64,000 nucleotides of DNA, taken from NCBI GenBank assembly GCA_944989445.1, contig CALYLW010001394.1, positions 72,786 through 136,785 on the forward strand, written 5' to 3'. The notes below the pieces were generated by a model that was not told the origin of the DNA, did not search any database, and worked only from the letters and a program-made list of their open reading frames with translations. Source of the DNA: Ampullaceana balthica (lineage: Eukaryota; Mollusca; Gastropoda; Lymnaeidae). Positions 23,401-35,400 of this stretch are shown piece by piece; the stretch's first letter is position 1, and every line of letters starts with the position of its first letter. Made by a program: the position numbers and the translations under genes.

Positions 23401-26400
23401 ATTTATGTTAAACATATTTCATGTTAAACATATTTCATGTTAAACATATTTCACAGCAAATATTTCAAACGAGAAGTTTTACTTTGATAAATTAATCGCT
23501 AGCCGCAAAGTGAACACAGAAGACAACCGTCGGTATAGAGTATAGAGTATAGAGTAGAGTATAGAGTAGAGTATAGAGTATAGAGTAGAGTATAGAGTAG
23601 AGTATAGAGTAGAGTATAGAGTATAGAGTAGAGTATAGAGTAGAGTATAGAGTATAGAGTAGAGTATAGAGTAGAGTATAGAGTAGAGTATAGAGTAGAG
23701 TATAGAGTAGAGTATAGATTATAGACATTGCAGCAACATTTTCACTGGTACCCAGGTGCAATTTTACTACCCGGGTAATTGCACGGCAACTGGTACCTGT
23801 TGACAGGCCTAGTTCTAACTATGTCTTATGTTATATTTGTTCTGTATATGTCGTGGTCCTAACTATGTCTTATATTTGTTCTGTATATGTCATGGTCCTA
23901 ACTATGTCTTATATTTGTTCTGTATATGTCATGGTCCTAACTATGTCTTATATTTGTTCTGTATATGTCATGGTCCTAACTATGTCTTATGTTATATTTG
24001 TTTTGTATATGTCATGGTCCTAACTATGTCTTATATTTGTTCTGTATATGTCATAGTCCTAACTATGTCTTATGTTATATTTGTTCTGTATATGTCATGG
24101 TCCTAACTATGTCTTATATTTGTTTCTGTATATGTCATGGTCCTAACTATGTCTTATATTTGTTTTGTATATGTCATGGTCCTAACTATGTCTTATATTT
24201 GTTCTGTATATGTCATGGTCCTAACTATGTCTTATATTTGTTTTGTATATGTCATGGTCCTAACTATGTCTTATATTTGTTTTGTATATGTCATGGTCCT
24301 AACTATGTCTTATATTTGTTTTGTATATGTCATGGTCCTAACTATGTCTTATGTTATATTTGTTCTGTAAATGTCATGGTCCTAACTATGTCTTATGTTA
24401 CATATCTCAAAGTCATGATGCTTTGCTATGGTCACATTACCTCCCACATATCTTTTGGGCATGTTTTAAAAATAGGGACATGTACAGTGATAGTTTAGGC
24501 TCATAAATGCCTTACATAAGAAAAGGGATAAGTTCAAATTTATGTTTTATTTTTACTATCTGGAATGTTGATCTGACATCTAATCATGTGTAATTAGAAT
24601 ATATCAAGCATGAAAGTAATTTCTCTCTGGCAATCTCCACCTTCCTCCCCAATGTTTGTATTGTCTATTGTCTAGGTTCAGACAATGCAGAGAGTGGACA
24701 ACATCTTCAGAAAAACTGTCTGGAACCCAGAGTTACAGTTGACAGGACTTGGCTTTCAGATAAAGGAGGTTTGTTTCCTATTGATGGCTTTCAGATAAAG
24801 GAGGTTTGTTTCCTATTGATGGCTTTCAGATAAAGGAGGTTTGTTTCCTATTGATGGCTCATTCATTTTCTCATTAATTATTTCCTGCACATACCGTATC
24901 CTTACCAATGCCCAGGAATTTTAGAAAAGTATTCAGCGCTGTCATAGTTTTTTTTTCCTTTACACATTCATTACCTTGTTTGTTTTTTTAAAGACATTTT
25001 GTTATTTTCATTGTCATCAATATTGTTTCGTGGATAGTTTTTGGGCTTGTTTTAAATGTTTCTTAATCTTGGATAAATTGCTTATAAAATGTTTGTTTCT
25101 TGTGTTTTTTTTTATAGTTTATATTTTATAAATAAATTTGTGATCCCATTTTTAAAATTGCCAGACACTAGTCTCAAAATAATACTAACAAACATCCAAA
25201 AACTTGTGTATAAAAAGACAAATATAAAATAAAAAGGTGCAATCTATTTCACGGGAATAGAATAAAAACAAGGGAAATATTTCTCCATTTGATTCTATAA
25301 TAAATGTTTATTTTCTCCCTAAATCTATTATTAAACTCTGTATAGCTACCCTGTAATGTTACAATCAGTGTGTCTGTTGTTCTGGCTCATTGCCTTAAAC
25401 TTCGTACTTTGATGCTCCACAGTTACGTATTCACCCTGAGCCCAACTCCAAAAGCCAAACCCATTACAACATGCCCATGGAAAGCTGGCCGGACAGTAAC
25501 TTGCTTAGGGTGAGTCAATTACTTAAGGAATTCTGAGTCGACCATTTAACTTGTTTTCTTCCAAACACAGTTTCTCCAACCATAAGGCACGTAGAATATC
25601 CATAACAATTTGATTACACTTTATTGTATATAAGGCATTAAGGACGGTAGAGATGTTGAAGACTTGTCGTTTGGTTACGATGTCATTTTGTCACCTTGTC
25701 ATTTTGTCACCTTGTCATTTTGTCACTTGTCGTTTTGTCTGGTTACCCATGTAATATACTTAGATTAAGTTCATGTAATATACCTAGAGAAGGTTCATGT
25801 AATAGAAATGTATATTTAATTGATGTGATGTGAAACCCAACAAATCTCATCCTTTATATATTTAAAAATAGTCTGAGAGATAGAAATGTCTAGATTTTTA
25901 ATACACTTTACAATGTTTACTTGAATTGAACTAAAAGAACAAAAAATTCGTTGGTTTCCTAGCAATTCGGACAAGACAAGGATTTTCACAACTTCTGCCT
26001 GGCCCATTTATTTACCCACCGCAAGTTTGACGGCGGTGTTCTGGGTCTGGCCTACATAGCTTCAGCTAGAAAGTTTGCCAATGGAGGAATCTGCTCTTTG
26101 ATTCGTGGGTTTCTTATTAAATTCCTTAAGCTTTTTCTTTGACTTTAGAAATCAAATAATTATTTTTTCCAACAGATGATTTTATTAAATTATACTTGGT
26201 ATATACAGTGGGACCCGGTTAAGTCGACGGCGTTGGGGTATGAAAAATGGCACCGAGGTAACCGATCATCGAGTTAAACGAAAACCAATATGGCGGCAAA
26301 ATATTAACATGCTCTTGAAATTTCTTTATATACATGATGTGCGTTAATTAGTGATGGGACGATTAATCGGAATATCGGGACCATAATATTTCTTCACTCT

Positions 26401-29400
26401 TTCCTAGGGTTAAGACCGTTCGGAGGGCCGTGTAAATATAACCCAGGGTTCCCACTCAGTCTGGAAAAAGTCGGGAATTCTTAAAATAATTTTCCCGGTC
26501 TTGAAAGTCCGGAAATAGTCGGGAAAAGTATTGACTAGTCGGGAATTTTTATATATATATATATTTTTTTGCCGAAGTAAATGACTTTGATTACGTCTAT
26601 GTGTTCATGTTTCGATTCCATTTAATAAAAAAAAAGGTACCAGTTTATAATTGTCTGCGCATGCGTTAAAGGTCAAATTTTTCGCCTCGTCCCTGGCGCG
26701 TCTGGCGTGGCATGTCACCGCCGCTCGCGTTTGCAATGCCTGCCGAATCGGCGAATTAAAAAAAAATAAACATATCAATATGGTAATTTTAAGTTTAATG
26801 CTTTTGACGTGCAGGTTATCTGTCACTATGAGACCGCACTCGAATTTCCTCCGTCAATCAAATGATACGTGTAACTTGTAATATAAATAGTAACAAATGC
26901 GGCCTTGACCTTATCAGAATTCGACCTACAACAGTGATGACGTGTATATTATATATATACTAGAAGATTAAGAATATGATTTGATTTCACCATCACGCGC
27001 GTGTTAGTCACAGTCACGTATCTTACTGGTAACAAAGCAACAACAAACTTTTAAAAGAATAATAATTTTTTATTTGATTATATAAAAACCACCGTCGATT
27101 CTCGATACAAACCTTTATTTTCTTTTCTAAAGATATTCATTTATCTTAAAAAATAAAATGATTAATGCATCAGAAAATGAATTAAGTTTAATAATAATAT
27201 AACATGCACAGCGAAATAATGACAGATTAAAGACCACTAACGCGATTTTCAAGTACCTCTGGTGAATACATACTCAAACTAATTCACACACAAAATCAAA
27301 TTGAAAGTAAAAACATCCGGTAATTTTTATTGAAATCTCGTAGAATCACACAATAGCAGGAAGTCTCGAAGAAAGCGAGATGTCAACACTGTTTTGAACT
27401 AAAAATGCCAAAGTGCATTGCTAGGCGAACAGATGGGGATCGAGCTAACCGACGTTAAATTGCAAATTTGGCACTCTTTTGTGCTCGAAATATCAGGGCT
27501 CGGCGACTTAAAAAAATCAAATTAACCGATGAAAAAATGCAAAGACAAAGAGAGAATTTGGCGTTTCCAAAAAAAAACGTCGACTTAACGTTTAATTTGA
27601 CAAAGCGCAGTAATGCGCACCTAGCTTATATTACCAAAGCGCGGTAAAGCGCGCCTCGATAGTACTCTTTTTAGAAACAAAATTACAGAAAGTAAAAACT
27701 ATTCAGTGCGGGATAGAAGATTTATTCGACTTCCGGCAATGGCAGCGATTGCCTTCGCTCGATTCGCGAAGTTTCGGGGTAGTTTTTAATTATTTTTTTG
27801 AAAATGTGATTTCGCTATACTTTTTTGTAAAAATAATAGTACTAAACTACAGGTAAAATAGTATTAAACTCAAAACGGTCTTTTGGTTAATTTAAAATAA
27901 CCATTCTTATCCTAAAAGATCAAATCAGTATGATCATAACATTATAAATAAATTTACAGCAATTTTTTTAATTTCATAACCAGTCCATCGCGATACGGGA
28001 AATCCTTATGGGACTGAGGCGGAAGTTTACCGAAAACCTTATGGGGCTTTAAACGTTAATAGAACTGACGAGTTAACCGGGCTCGAGTTAAGTGGGCCCC
28101 ACTGTACTTACATGGAAACCGGCATATTTTCTTTTCTAAATTCTGTATGGCTGTCAATGTTCACTCTAAGGTTTGTTGGTCCGTGTGCTGTATGGCTGTC
28201 AATGTTCACTCTAAGGCTTGTTGGTCCATGTGCTGTATGGCTGTCAATGTTCACTCTAAGGCTTGTTGGTCCATGTGCTGTATGGCTGTCAATGTTCACT
28301 CTAAGGCTTGTTGGTCCGTGTGCTATATGGCTGTCAATGTTCACTCTAAGGTTTGTTGGTCCATGTGCTGTATGGCTGTCAATGTTCACTCTAAGGCTTG
28401 TTGGTCCCATGTGCTGTATGGCTGTCAATATTCACTCTAAGGCTTGTTGGACCATGTGCTGTACGGCTGTCAATGTTCACTCTAAGGCTTGTTGGACCAT
28501 GTGCTGTATGGCTGTCAATGTTCACTCTTAGGCTTGTTGGTCCATGTGCTGTATGGCTGTCAATGTTCACTCTAAGGCTTGTTGGTCCATGTGTTGTATG
28601 GTTGTCAATGTTCACTCTAAGGCTTGTTGGTCCATGTGCTGTATGGCTGTCAATGTTCACTCTTAAGGCTTGTTGGTCCATGTGGTGTATGGCTGTCAAT
28701 GTTCACTCTAAGACTTGTTGGTCCATGTGCTGTATGGCTGTCAATGTTCACTCTTAGGCTTGTTGGTCCATGTGCTGTATGGCTGTCAATGTTCACTCTA
28801 AGGCTTGTTGGTCCATGTGTTGTATGGCTGTCAATGTTCACTCTAAGGCTTGTTGGTCCATGTGTTGTATGGCTGTCAATGTTCACTCTAAGACTTGTTG
28901 GTCCATGTGCTGTATGGCTGTCAATGTTCACTCTAAGACTTGTTGGTCCATGTGTTGTATGGCTGTCAATGTTCACTCTAAGACTTGTTGGTCCATGTGC
29001 TGTATGGCTGTCAATGTTCACTCTAAGACTTGTTGGTCCATGTGCTGTATGGCTGTCAATGTTCACTCTAAGGCTTGTTGGTCCATGTGTTGTATGGCTG
29101 TCAATGTTCACTCTAAGGCTTGTTGGTCCATGTGCTGTATGGCTGTCAATGTTCACTCTTAAGGCTTGTTGGTCCATGTGTTGTATGGCTGTCAATGTTC
29201 ACTCTAAGGCTTGTTGGTCCATGTGCTGTATGGCTGTCAATGTTCACTCTAAGACTTGTTGGTCCATGTGGTGTATGGCTGTCAATGTTCACTCTAAGAC
29301 TTGTTGGTCCATGTGCTGTATGGCTGTCAATGTTCACTCTAAGACTTGTTGGTCCATGTGCTGTATGGCTGTCAATGTTCACTCTAAGACTTGTTGGTCC

Positions 29401-32400
29401 ATGTGTTGTATGGCTGTCAATGTTCACTCTAAGGCTTGTTGGTCCATGTGCTGTATGGCTGTCAATGTTCACTCTAAGACTTGTTGGTCCATGTGCTGTA
29501 TGGCTGTCAATGTTCACTCTAAGGCTTGTTGGTCCATGTGCTGTATGGCTGTCAATGTTCACTCTAAGACTTGTTGGTCCATGTGTTGTATGGCTGTCAA
29601 TGTTCACTCTAAGGCTTGTTGGTCCATGTGCTGTATGGCTGTCAATGTTCACTCTAAGACTTGTTGGTCCATGTGTTGTATGGCTGTCAATGTTCACTCT
29701 AAGGCTTGTTGGTCCATGTGCTGTATGGCTGTCAATGTTCACTCTAAGACTTGTTGGTCCATGTGGTGTATGGCTGTCAATGTTCACTCTAAGACTTGTT
29801 GGTCCATGTGCTGTATGGCTGTCAATGTTCACTCTAAGACTTGTTGGTCCATGTGTTGTATGGCTGTCAATGTTCACTCTAAGGCTTGTTGGTCCATGTG
29901 CTGTATGGCTGTCAATGTTCACTCTAAGACTTGTTGGTCCATGTGGTGTATGGCTGTCAATGTTCACTCTAAGACTTGTTGGTCCATGTGCTGTATGGCT
30001 GTCAATGTTCACTCTAAGGCTTGTTGGTCCATGTGCTGTATGGCTGTCAATGTTCACTCTAAGGCTTGTTGGTCCATGTGTTGTATGGCTGTCAATGTTC
30101 ACTCTAAGACTTGTTGGTCCATGTGCTGTATGGCTGTCAATGTTCACTCTAAGACTTGTTGGTCCATGTGCTGTATGGCTGTCAATGTTCACTCTAAGAC
30201 TTGTTGGTCCATGTGCTGTATGGCTGTCAATGTTCACTCTAAGACTTGTTGGTCCATGTGCTGTATGGCTGTCAATGTTCACTCTAAGACTTGTTGGTCC
30301 ATGTGTTGTATGGCTGTCAATGTTCACTCTAAGGCTTGTTGGTCCATGTGCTGTATGGCTGTCAATGTTCACTCTAAGACTTGTTGGTCCATGTGCTGTA
30401 TGGCTGTCAATGTTCACTCTAAGACTTGTTGGTCCATGTGCTGTATGGCTGTCAATGTTCACTCTAAGACTTGTTGGTCCATGTGCTGTATGGCTGTCAA
30501 TGTTCACTCTAAGACTTGTTGGTCCATGTGCTGTATGGCTGTCAATGTTCACTCTAAGACTTGTTGGTCCATGTGTTGTATGGCTGTCAATGTTCACTCT
30601 AAGGCTTGTTGGTCCATGTGCTGTATGGCTGTCAATGTTCACTCTAAGACTTGTTGGTCCATGTGCTGTATGGCTGTCAATGTTCACTCTAAGACTTGTT
30701 GGTCCATGTGCTGTATGGCTGTCAATGTTCACTCTAAGACTTGTTGGTCCATGTGCTGTATGGCTGTCAATGTTCACTCTAAGACTTGTTGGTCCATGTG
30801 CTGTATGGCTGTCAATGTTCACTCTAAGGCTTGTTGGACCATATGCTGTACGGCTGTCAATGTTCACTCTAAGGCTTGTTGGACCATATGCTGTACGGCT
30901 GTCAATGTTCACTCTAAGGCTTGTTGGACCATATGCTGTACGGCTGTCAATGTTCACTCTAAGGCTTGTTGGACCATATGCTGTACGGCTGTCAATGTTC
31001 ACTCTAAGACTTGTTGGTCCATGTGCTGTATGGCTGTCAATGTTCACTCTAAGACTTGTTGGTCCATGTGCAAAGTGAGTAAACTCATGTGCAAAGTGAG
31101 TAAACTCATGTACAAAGTGAGTAAACTCATGTACAAAGTGAGTAAACTCATGTACAAAGTGAGTAAACTCATGTACAAAGTGAGTAAACTCATGTACAAA
31201 GTGAGTAAACTCATGTGCAAAGTGAGTAAACTCATGTACAAAGTGAGTAAACTCATGTGCAAAGTGAGTAAACTCATGTACAAAGTGAGTAAACTCATGT
31301 GCAAAGTGAGTAAACTCATGTGCAAAGTTTCACAGCATCAATTTTTTGTGTAATATTTCACAAAATTTACTGCGCTGTAATTTTAAACTGCTGAGCGGTG
31401 TTGGTCAGATACCTGCGCAAGCACGCAGCTGAAAGGGAACATTGATGGATGTACGCAATAACACTTTATTTCTGTACAAAGTATGTGTAAACTGTACAAG
31501 GTGGCATGTATGTGTCCGCCATGATAAAGTCTGGTGGTTTTCTCACTGATTACTTCCTTCTGTGCCCAGGATCCAACCCCATAGCCTACAACACAGGATT
31601 CAGCTCAACCATGAACACCAGGGGAAACAACCTGCTGTCTCAGGAGGCTGTGCTGGTGACGACTCATGGTGGGTTATGTTCCCTGCCAGTCCCTCTAATG
31701 TTTATAAACATGCTGTTTGTAAAGACTGGTGTCTTGGTATTGCATTAAGCACAATCTTATGATTGGAGCACCTATTGATAAATGTGTGTCACCTTGTGTT
31801 GTTGACCCCGTTGACAAAGTTTTTTCACTATAAATCCTTTATATATGAGACATAACTAAAAGTATATTCAATATAATACGCACAGCGTGACAGACTAGCA
31901 TAAACATTTACATGCTACATAGAGATAATATAAAAATTCATTACTGTAATTATATTCCATTTGATCCATGTGAAATTTTGATAGATCATTTTTATCATCG
32001 CCACGAGTCTGCCTGCAAAGTTTCAGTTCGATAGAATATCGGGAAGTGGGTTAAAAATCAATCCAAAGTTTTTGCGACAGACAGACAAGCAGATGCTAAG
32101 AGTTAATATAAAGGATTAAATAAAAGAACACAAACTCATTCCAACAAACAAAACATTAGGTTATATGGTTTAATGAAAAAATGCACATTTTTACCTATGC
32201 TTCATTTGATTTTTTATTATTTACATTCATGTTTACTTTGAACTTATGTAATGTTATATTTTCTTTAATCTCACATGTTGCCTGGTTGGTGTACAGAGTT
32301 TGGTAAGTACCACCCTGTGCTTTCCCATCAGACATTTTGAAAGCAAAATTAACAAATTATATAGAATCATGTTGATAAATATTAATTTGCTTAAGTTATT

Positions 32401-35400
32401 TGAACTGATTTTAGATTTATTTATAAATTTATTTATTTATTATATCATGAAATTTTACAATAGATTCAGATAGCTCTCCCATTTATCCATCTTTACCCCT
32501 CTCATAGACTTAACTAATGGATTTGTAAACATTAAACATAACATTGGACCAAGGATGGTATTATTTCTTTAACAAATGGACTTAAAAAAGTCTGTTTGCT
32601 TGTTTAAACCAACCAATGATTGATAGACTTTAAGAAGCCTGTTTGCCTTGTTTAAACCAACCAATGATTGATTACCAGGCCACAACTGGGGAGCTGAGCA
32701 CGACGCTGAGACAAGTGAGTGCGCCCCCAACGCTTTCAACAAGGGCAAGTACATCATGTATCCCTACGCTGTCAGCGGCTATGAGGAGAATAACCATGTA
32801 AGTAGCTTTAGAGGCTTAGTCAAAGATTAAATGTGGTAAGGGAAGTGGTTCAATTTCTAAGCATTTAATAATAAATACTGAAGACTGAAGCTGGGTTTAT
32901 ACAATTTTATATCTGTGTTGACACGCTTGCTGTACTAGTCATTGCTATGTTCCTGTTGACAGGTATTCTCCCCTTGCAGTAAGAGATACGTCTCAGCTGT
33001 TATAATGGCCAGATCTGGCTCCTGTTTTAAAGGTAGGATATGCACCTTTATATTTTTAAATTTAAAAAAAATAATAAAATTAAAGCAAAGCCACTTTTTG
33101 AAATTGCCTTACGTCCTCTTTGGAACAGAAAAATAAAAATAGTAAATATAATAATTCAAAAAGAAAAAAGTTCTGGGTGTGGGTAGAATGGGTGAAAAGA
33201 TTTAGGTTTCGTTACATTTAATGTCATTAAAATTGTGAGCGGGGTATTGCTAGATTACGTTTATTTTAAAAAGAAATTAAATTTGCATATAAATCCTCTT
33301 CATTTCATCGGGCCGTAATAGTTTTAAATAGGAGTTTTTACCAGCATTTTATTCTGTTGTGCATTGAACTTTTGTGGTACATGTATAAATAAATATCACA
33401 TAAAACCCCCCCCACATTTTTTGACATTAATCAAAATAGTACAAATCAAATTAGCTTTTTGTATAGTTGACATAAATCAATATGTATTTAAAAAGTGAAT
33501 CAAGTTCTATTATTCCAACTTCCCTTGAGCAGGCACATTACATACCAGCTGGCCTTTAGGCATAAATTAAATTGTTCCCAAATTCCTAATAGATATTTCA
33601 CTGCACAGCTCTAACCTGACATCGCTCATGTGCACATATTTCTACTGTTATTTGACACCTGCCACATCCATTTCGTCATGGCCACTCTCCTTGTAGCTGC
33701 CAGCAAAAATGTTTCTGTTATCACTAGCTCTGAGCTGGGTCTAGTTAAACGAAAGAAATTAATGGGAAATCAACAATTTCTTAATGATTTATTTTACTTT
33801 TGAAAAAAATCTGAAAGTTTGTTCATATTACATTCTAATTTATAATAAGATCGATTTTCACATGAATAAATTCTGTAAAAGGGGCATTATCATGATATGG
33901 CATTGAATCCAATCTTTTGCAAGCTTATATCTTCCCCAACATTAAATTATCTGTAACTGTTCTGTCCCTGAGGACATATGCTGTTTTAAGTATACTTATA
34001 TGTATCTTATGTTTTTATTCCCTAGAAGTGGCTTTGCTTCAATGTTAACATATATGTTGTATTTGTTTTGCTGCCTATCCCTTGATGTTTTCTATAAATG
34101 CTTCTCCATTTAAGTAATAGTCTCATAGACGTCCTTTTTGTTTATTAGATCAAAGGGGGTCCAAATTAGGAAAGCTCTTAGGAATTAATTTTCTTGTTTG
34201 TTCACTTGAGTATTTCTCTTAATATTTGTTGTATCAGACTCACTCAATGGTCACATATTATTTGTATTTGTTTTCACCACCATTAACCCAATGTATTTTC
34301 TTTCTGCTCATTGACTACAGACTAGCAGGTCTCCAGAGCAACAGGGGTGATAACTCCAAGAAACCTGTTGATGTTTTTTTAAATTTTAGACTATGATTCC
34401 CAACTGGTTCTTTTTTAATTGGGAATTTTAGCACAGTTCATTTGTTTCATGTTACTATTTGATACAGTTTTTTTTACACAGTTATTCCAACTTTTAGCGA
34501 TTTGTGTTCAAGATTTTAAATAAGAAAAAAAAAGATTTTTAAAAATAAAAGACCCCCCCCCTTTCCCCCCCCCTTCCTTTACACAAATGAGTAAAATCAG
34601 GGCTGACTTACTGTGTAGTTATTTATGTAGCTCATATCTTTGATCTCTGTAACATCAAATACATTTCAAAAAAGCATTTCCACCAATATTTTTTGAAAAC
34701 TTATGTTCACATAGTTTATGCAGTATATATTCAGCCAGTTCCCATTAATAATAATAGTAATTTTTAATATAATTCATTGTTTTTTTTTAAAGACTTACGT
34801 TATGAAATATGCTTTGAAAAAATGTTGGTATGAAAATCAAAGCAGCTAAAAATTGGGACTTACTAATGTAAGAGCATCAACTGGAGAACCATTGTTACAA
34901 TTAAACAGGTCAATGACCTACACACTGCCTATTAACCAAAAAAAATTTATAATTTTAAGTAGGTCAGCCCTGATTTAGGTGGGTCATAAAACTAGACTTG
35001 CAGAAACAATGGCTTACAATAGGTCATGTTTGGGACCTGACATTAAAATATTTAAAAATTCACTCATCACAAAGTGTTAATCTATGAGCGTTATGAATAA
35101 TTATTGAGTGATACTTGGTGCTACAGTTTGCATCATGGAATGGTGACTAACTGCATGACTGATGTAGATCATAGATTTAGTCAGATGTCTGTAAACATTG
35201 TTTTTTGTCATACTGACCTTGGCATTGGCCTCTCTGCGACCTAACCACACAAGGGATTGCTTATTTATATGGCTTGCATCAAATGCTCAAGATAAAATGG
35301 ATTTGAGAATCCCTGACAGCTTTCAATAATGTCTTGAGGCGCATTGAATAAATGATTGTGGCTGGTCTAAAAATGTTTAGTTTATACAAATGTTTAGTTT

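Larger units (their letters stand above)
22277..23811. mobile_element. hAT-like non-autonomous element (1.5 kb) in intron 6
   Basis: Ends aagggctgtcaa and ttgacaggccta, flanked by gtcctaac/gttctaac (7 of 8). Further inward both ends carry acccgggtaa/ttgcccgggtaa type similarity. No transposase. The interior hosts four minisatellites of its own. The insertion splits the 39-bp repeat family that begins at the exon 6 donor. Confidence 0.75.

Noticed and set aside
28624..31353. 909-codon open frame (and 652- and 633-codon frames overlapping it)
   Set aside because: Pure product of a 45-bp tandem repeat with a period divisible by three; open on both strands, sits in intron 9, no splice or start context.
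34300..34350. Extra exon after gctcattgactacag in intron 13
   Set aside because: In the required phase the first codon after the junction is TAG.
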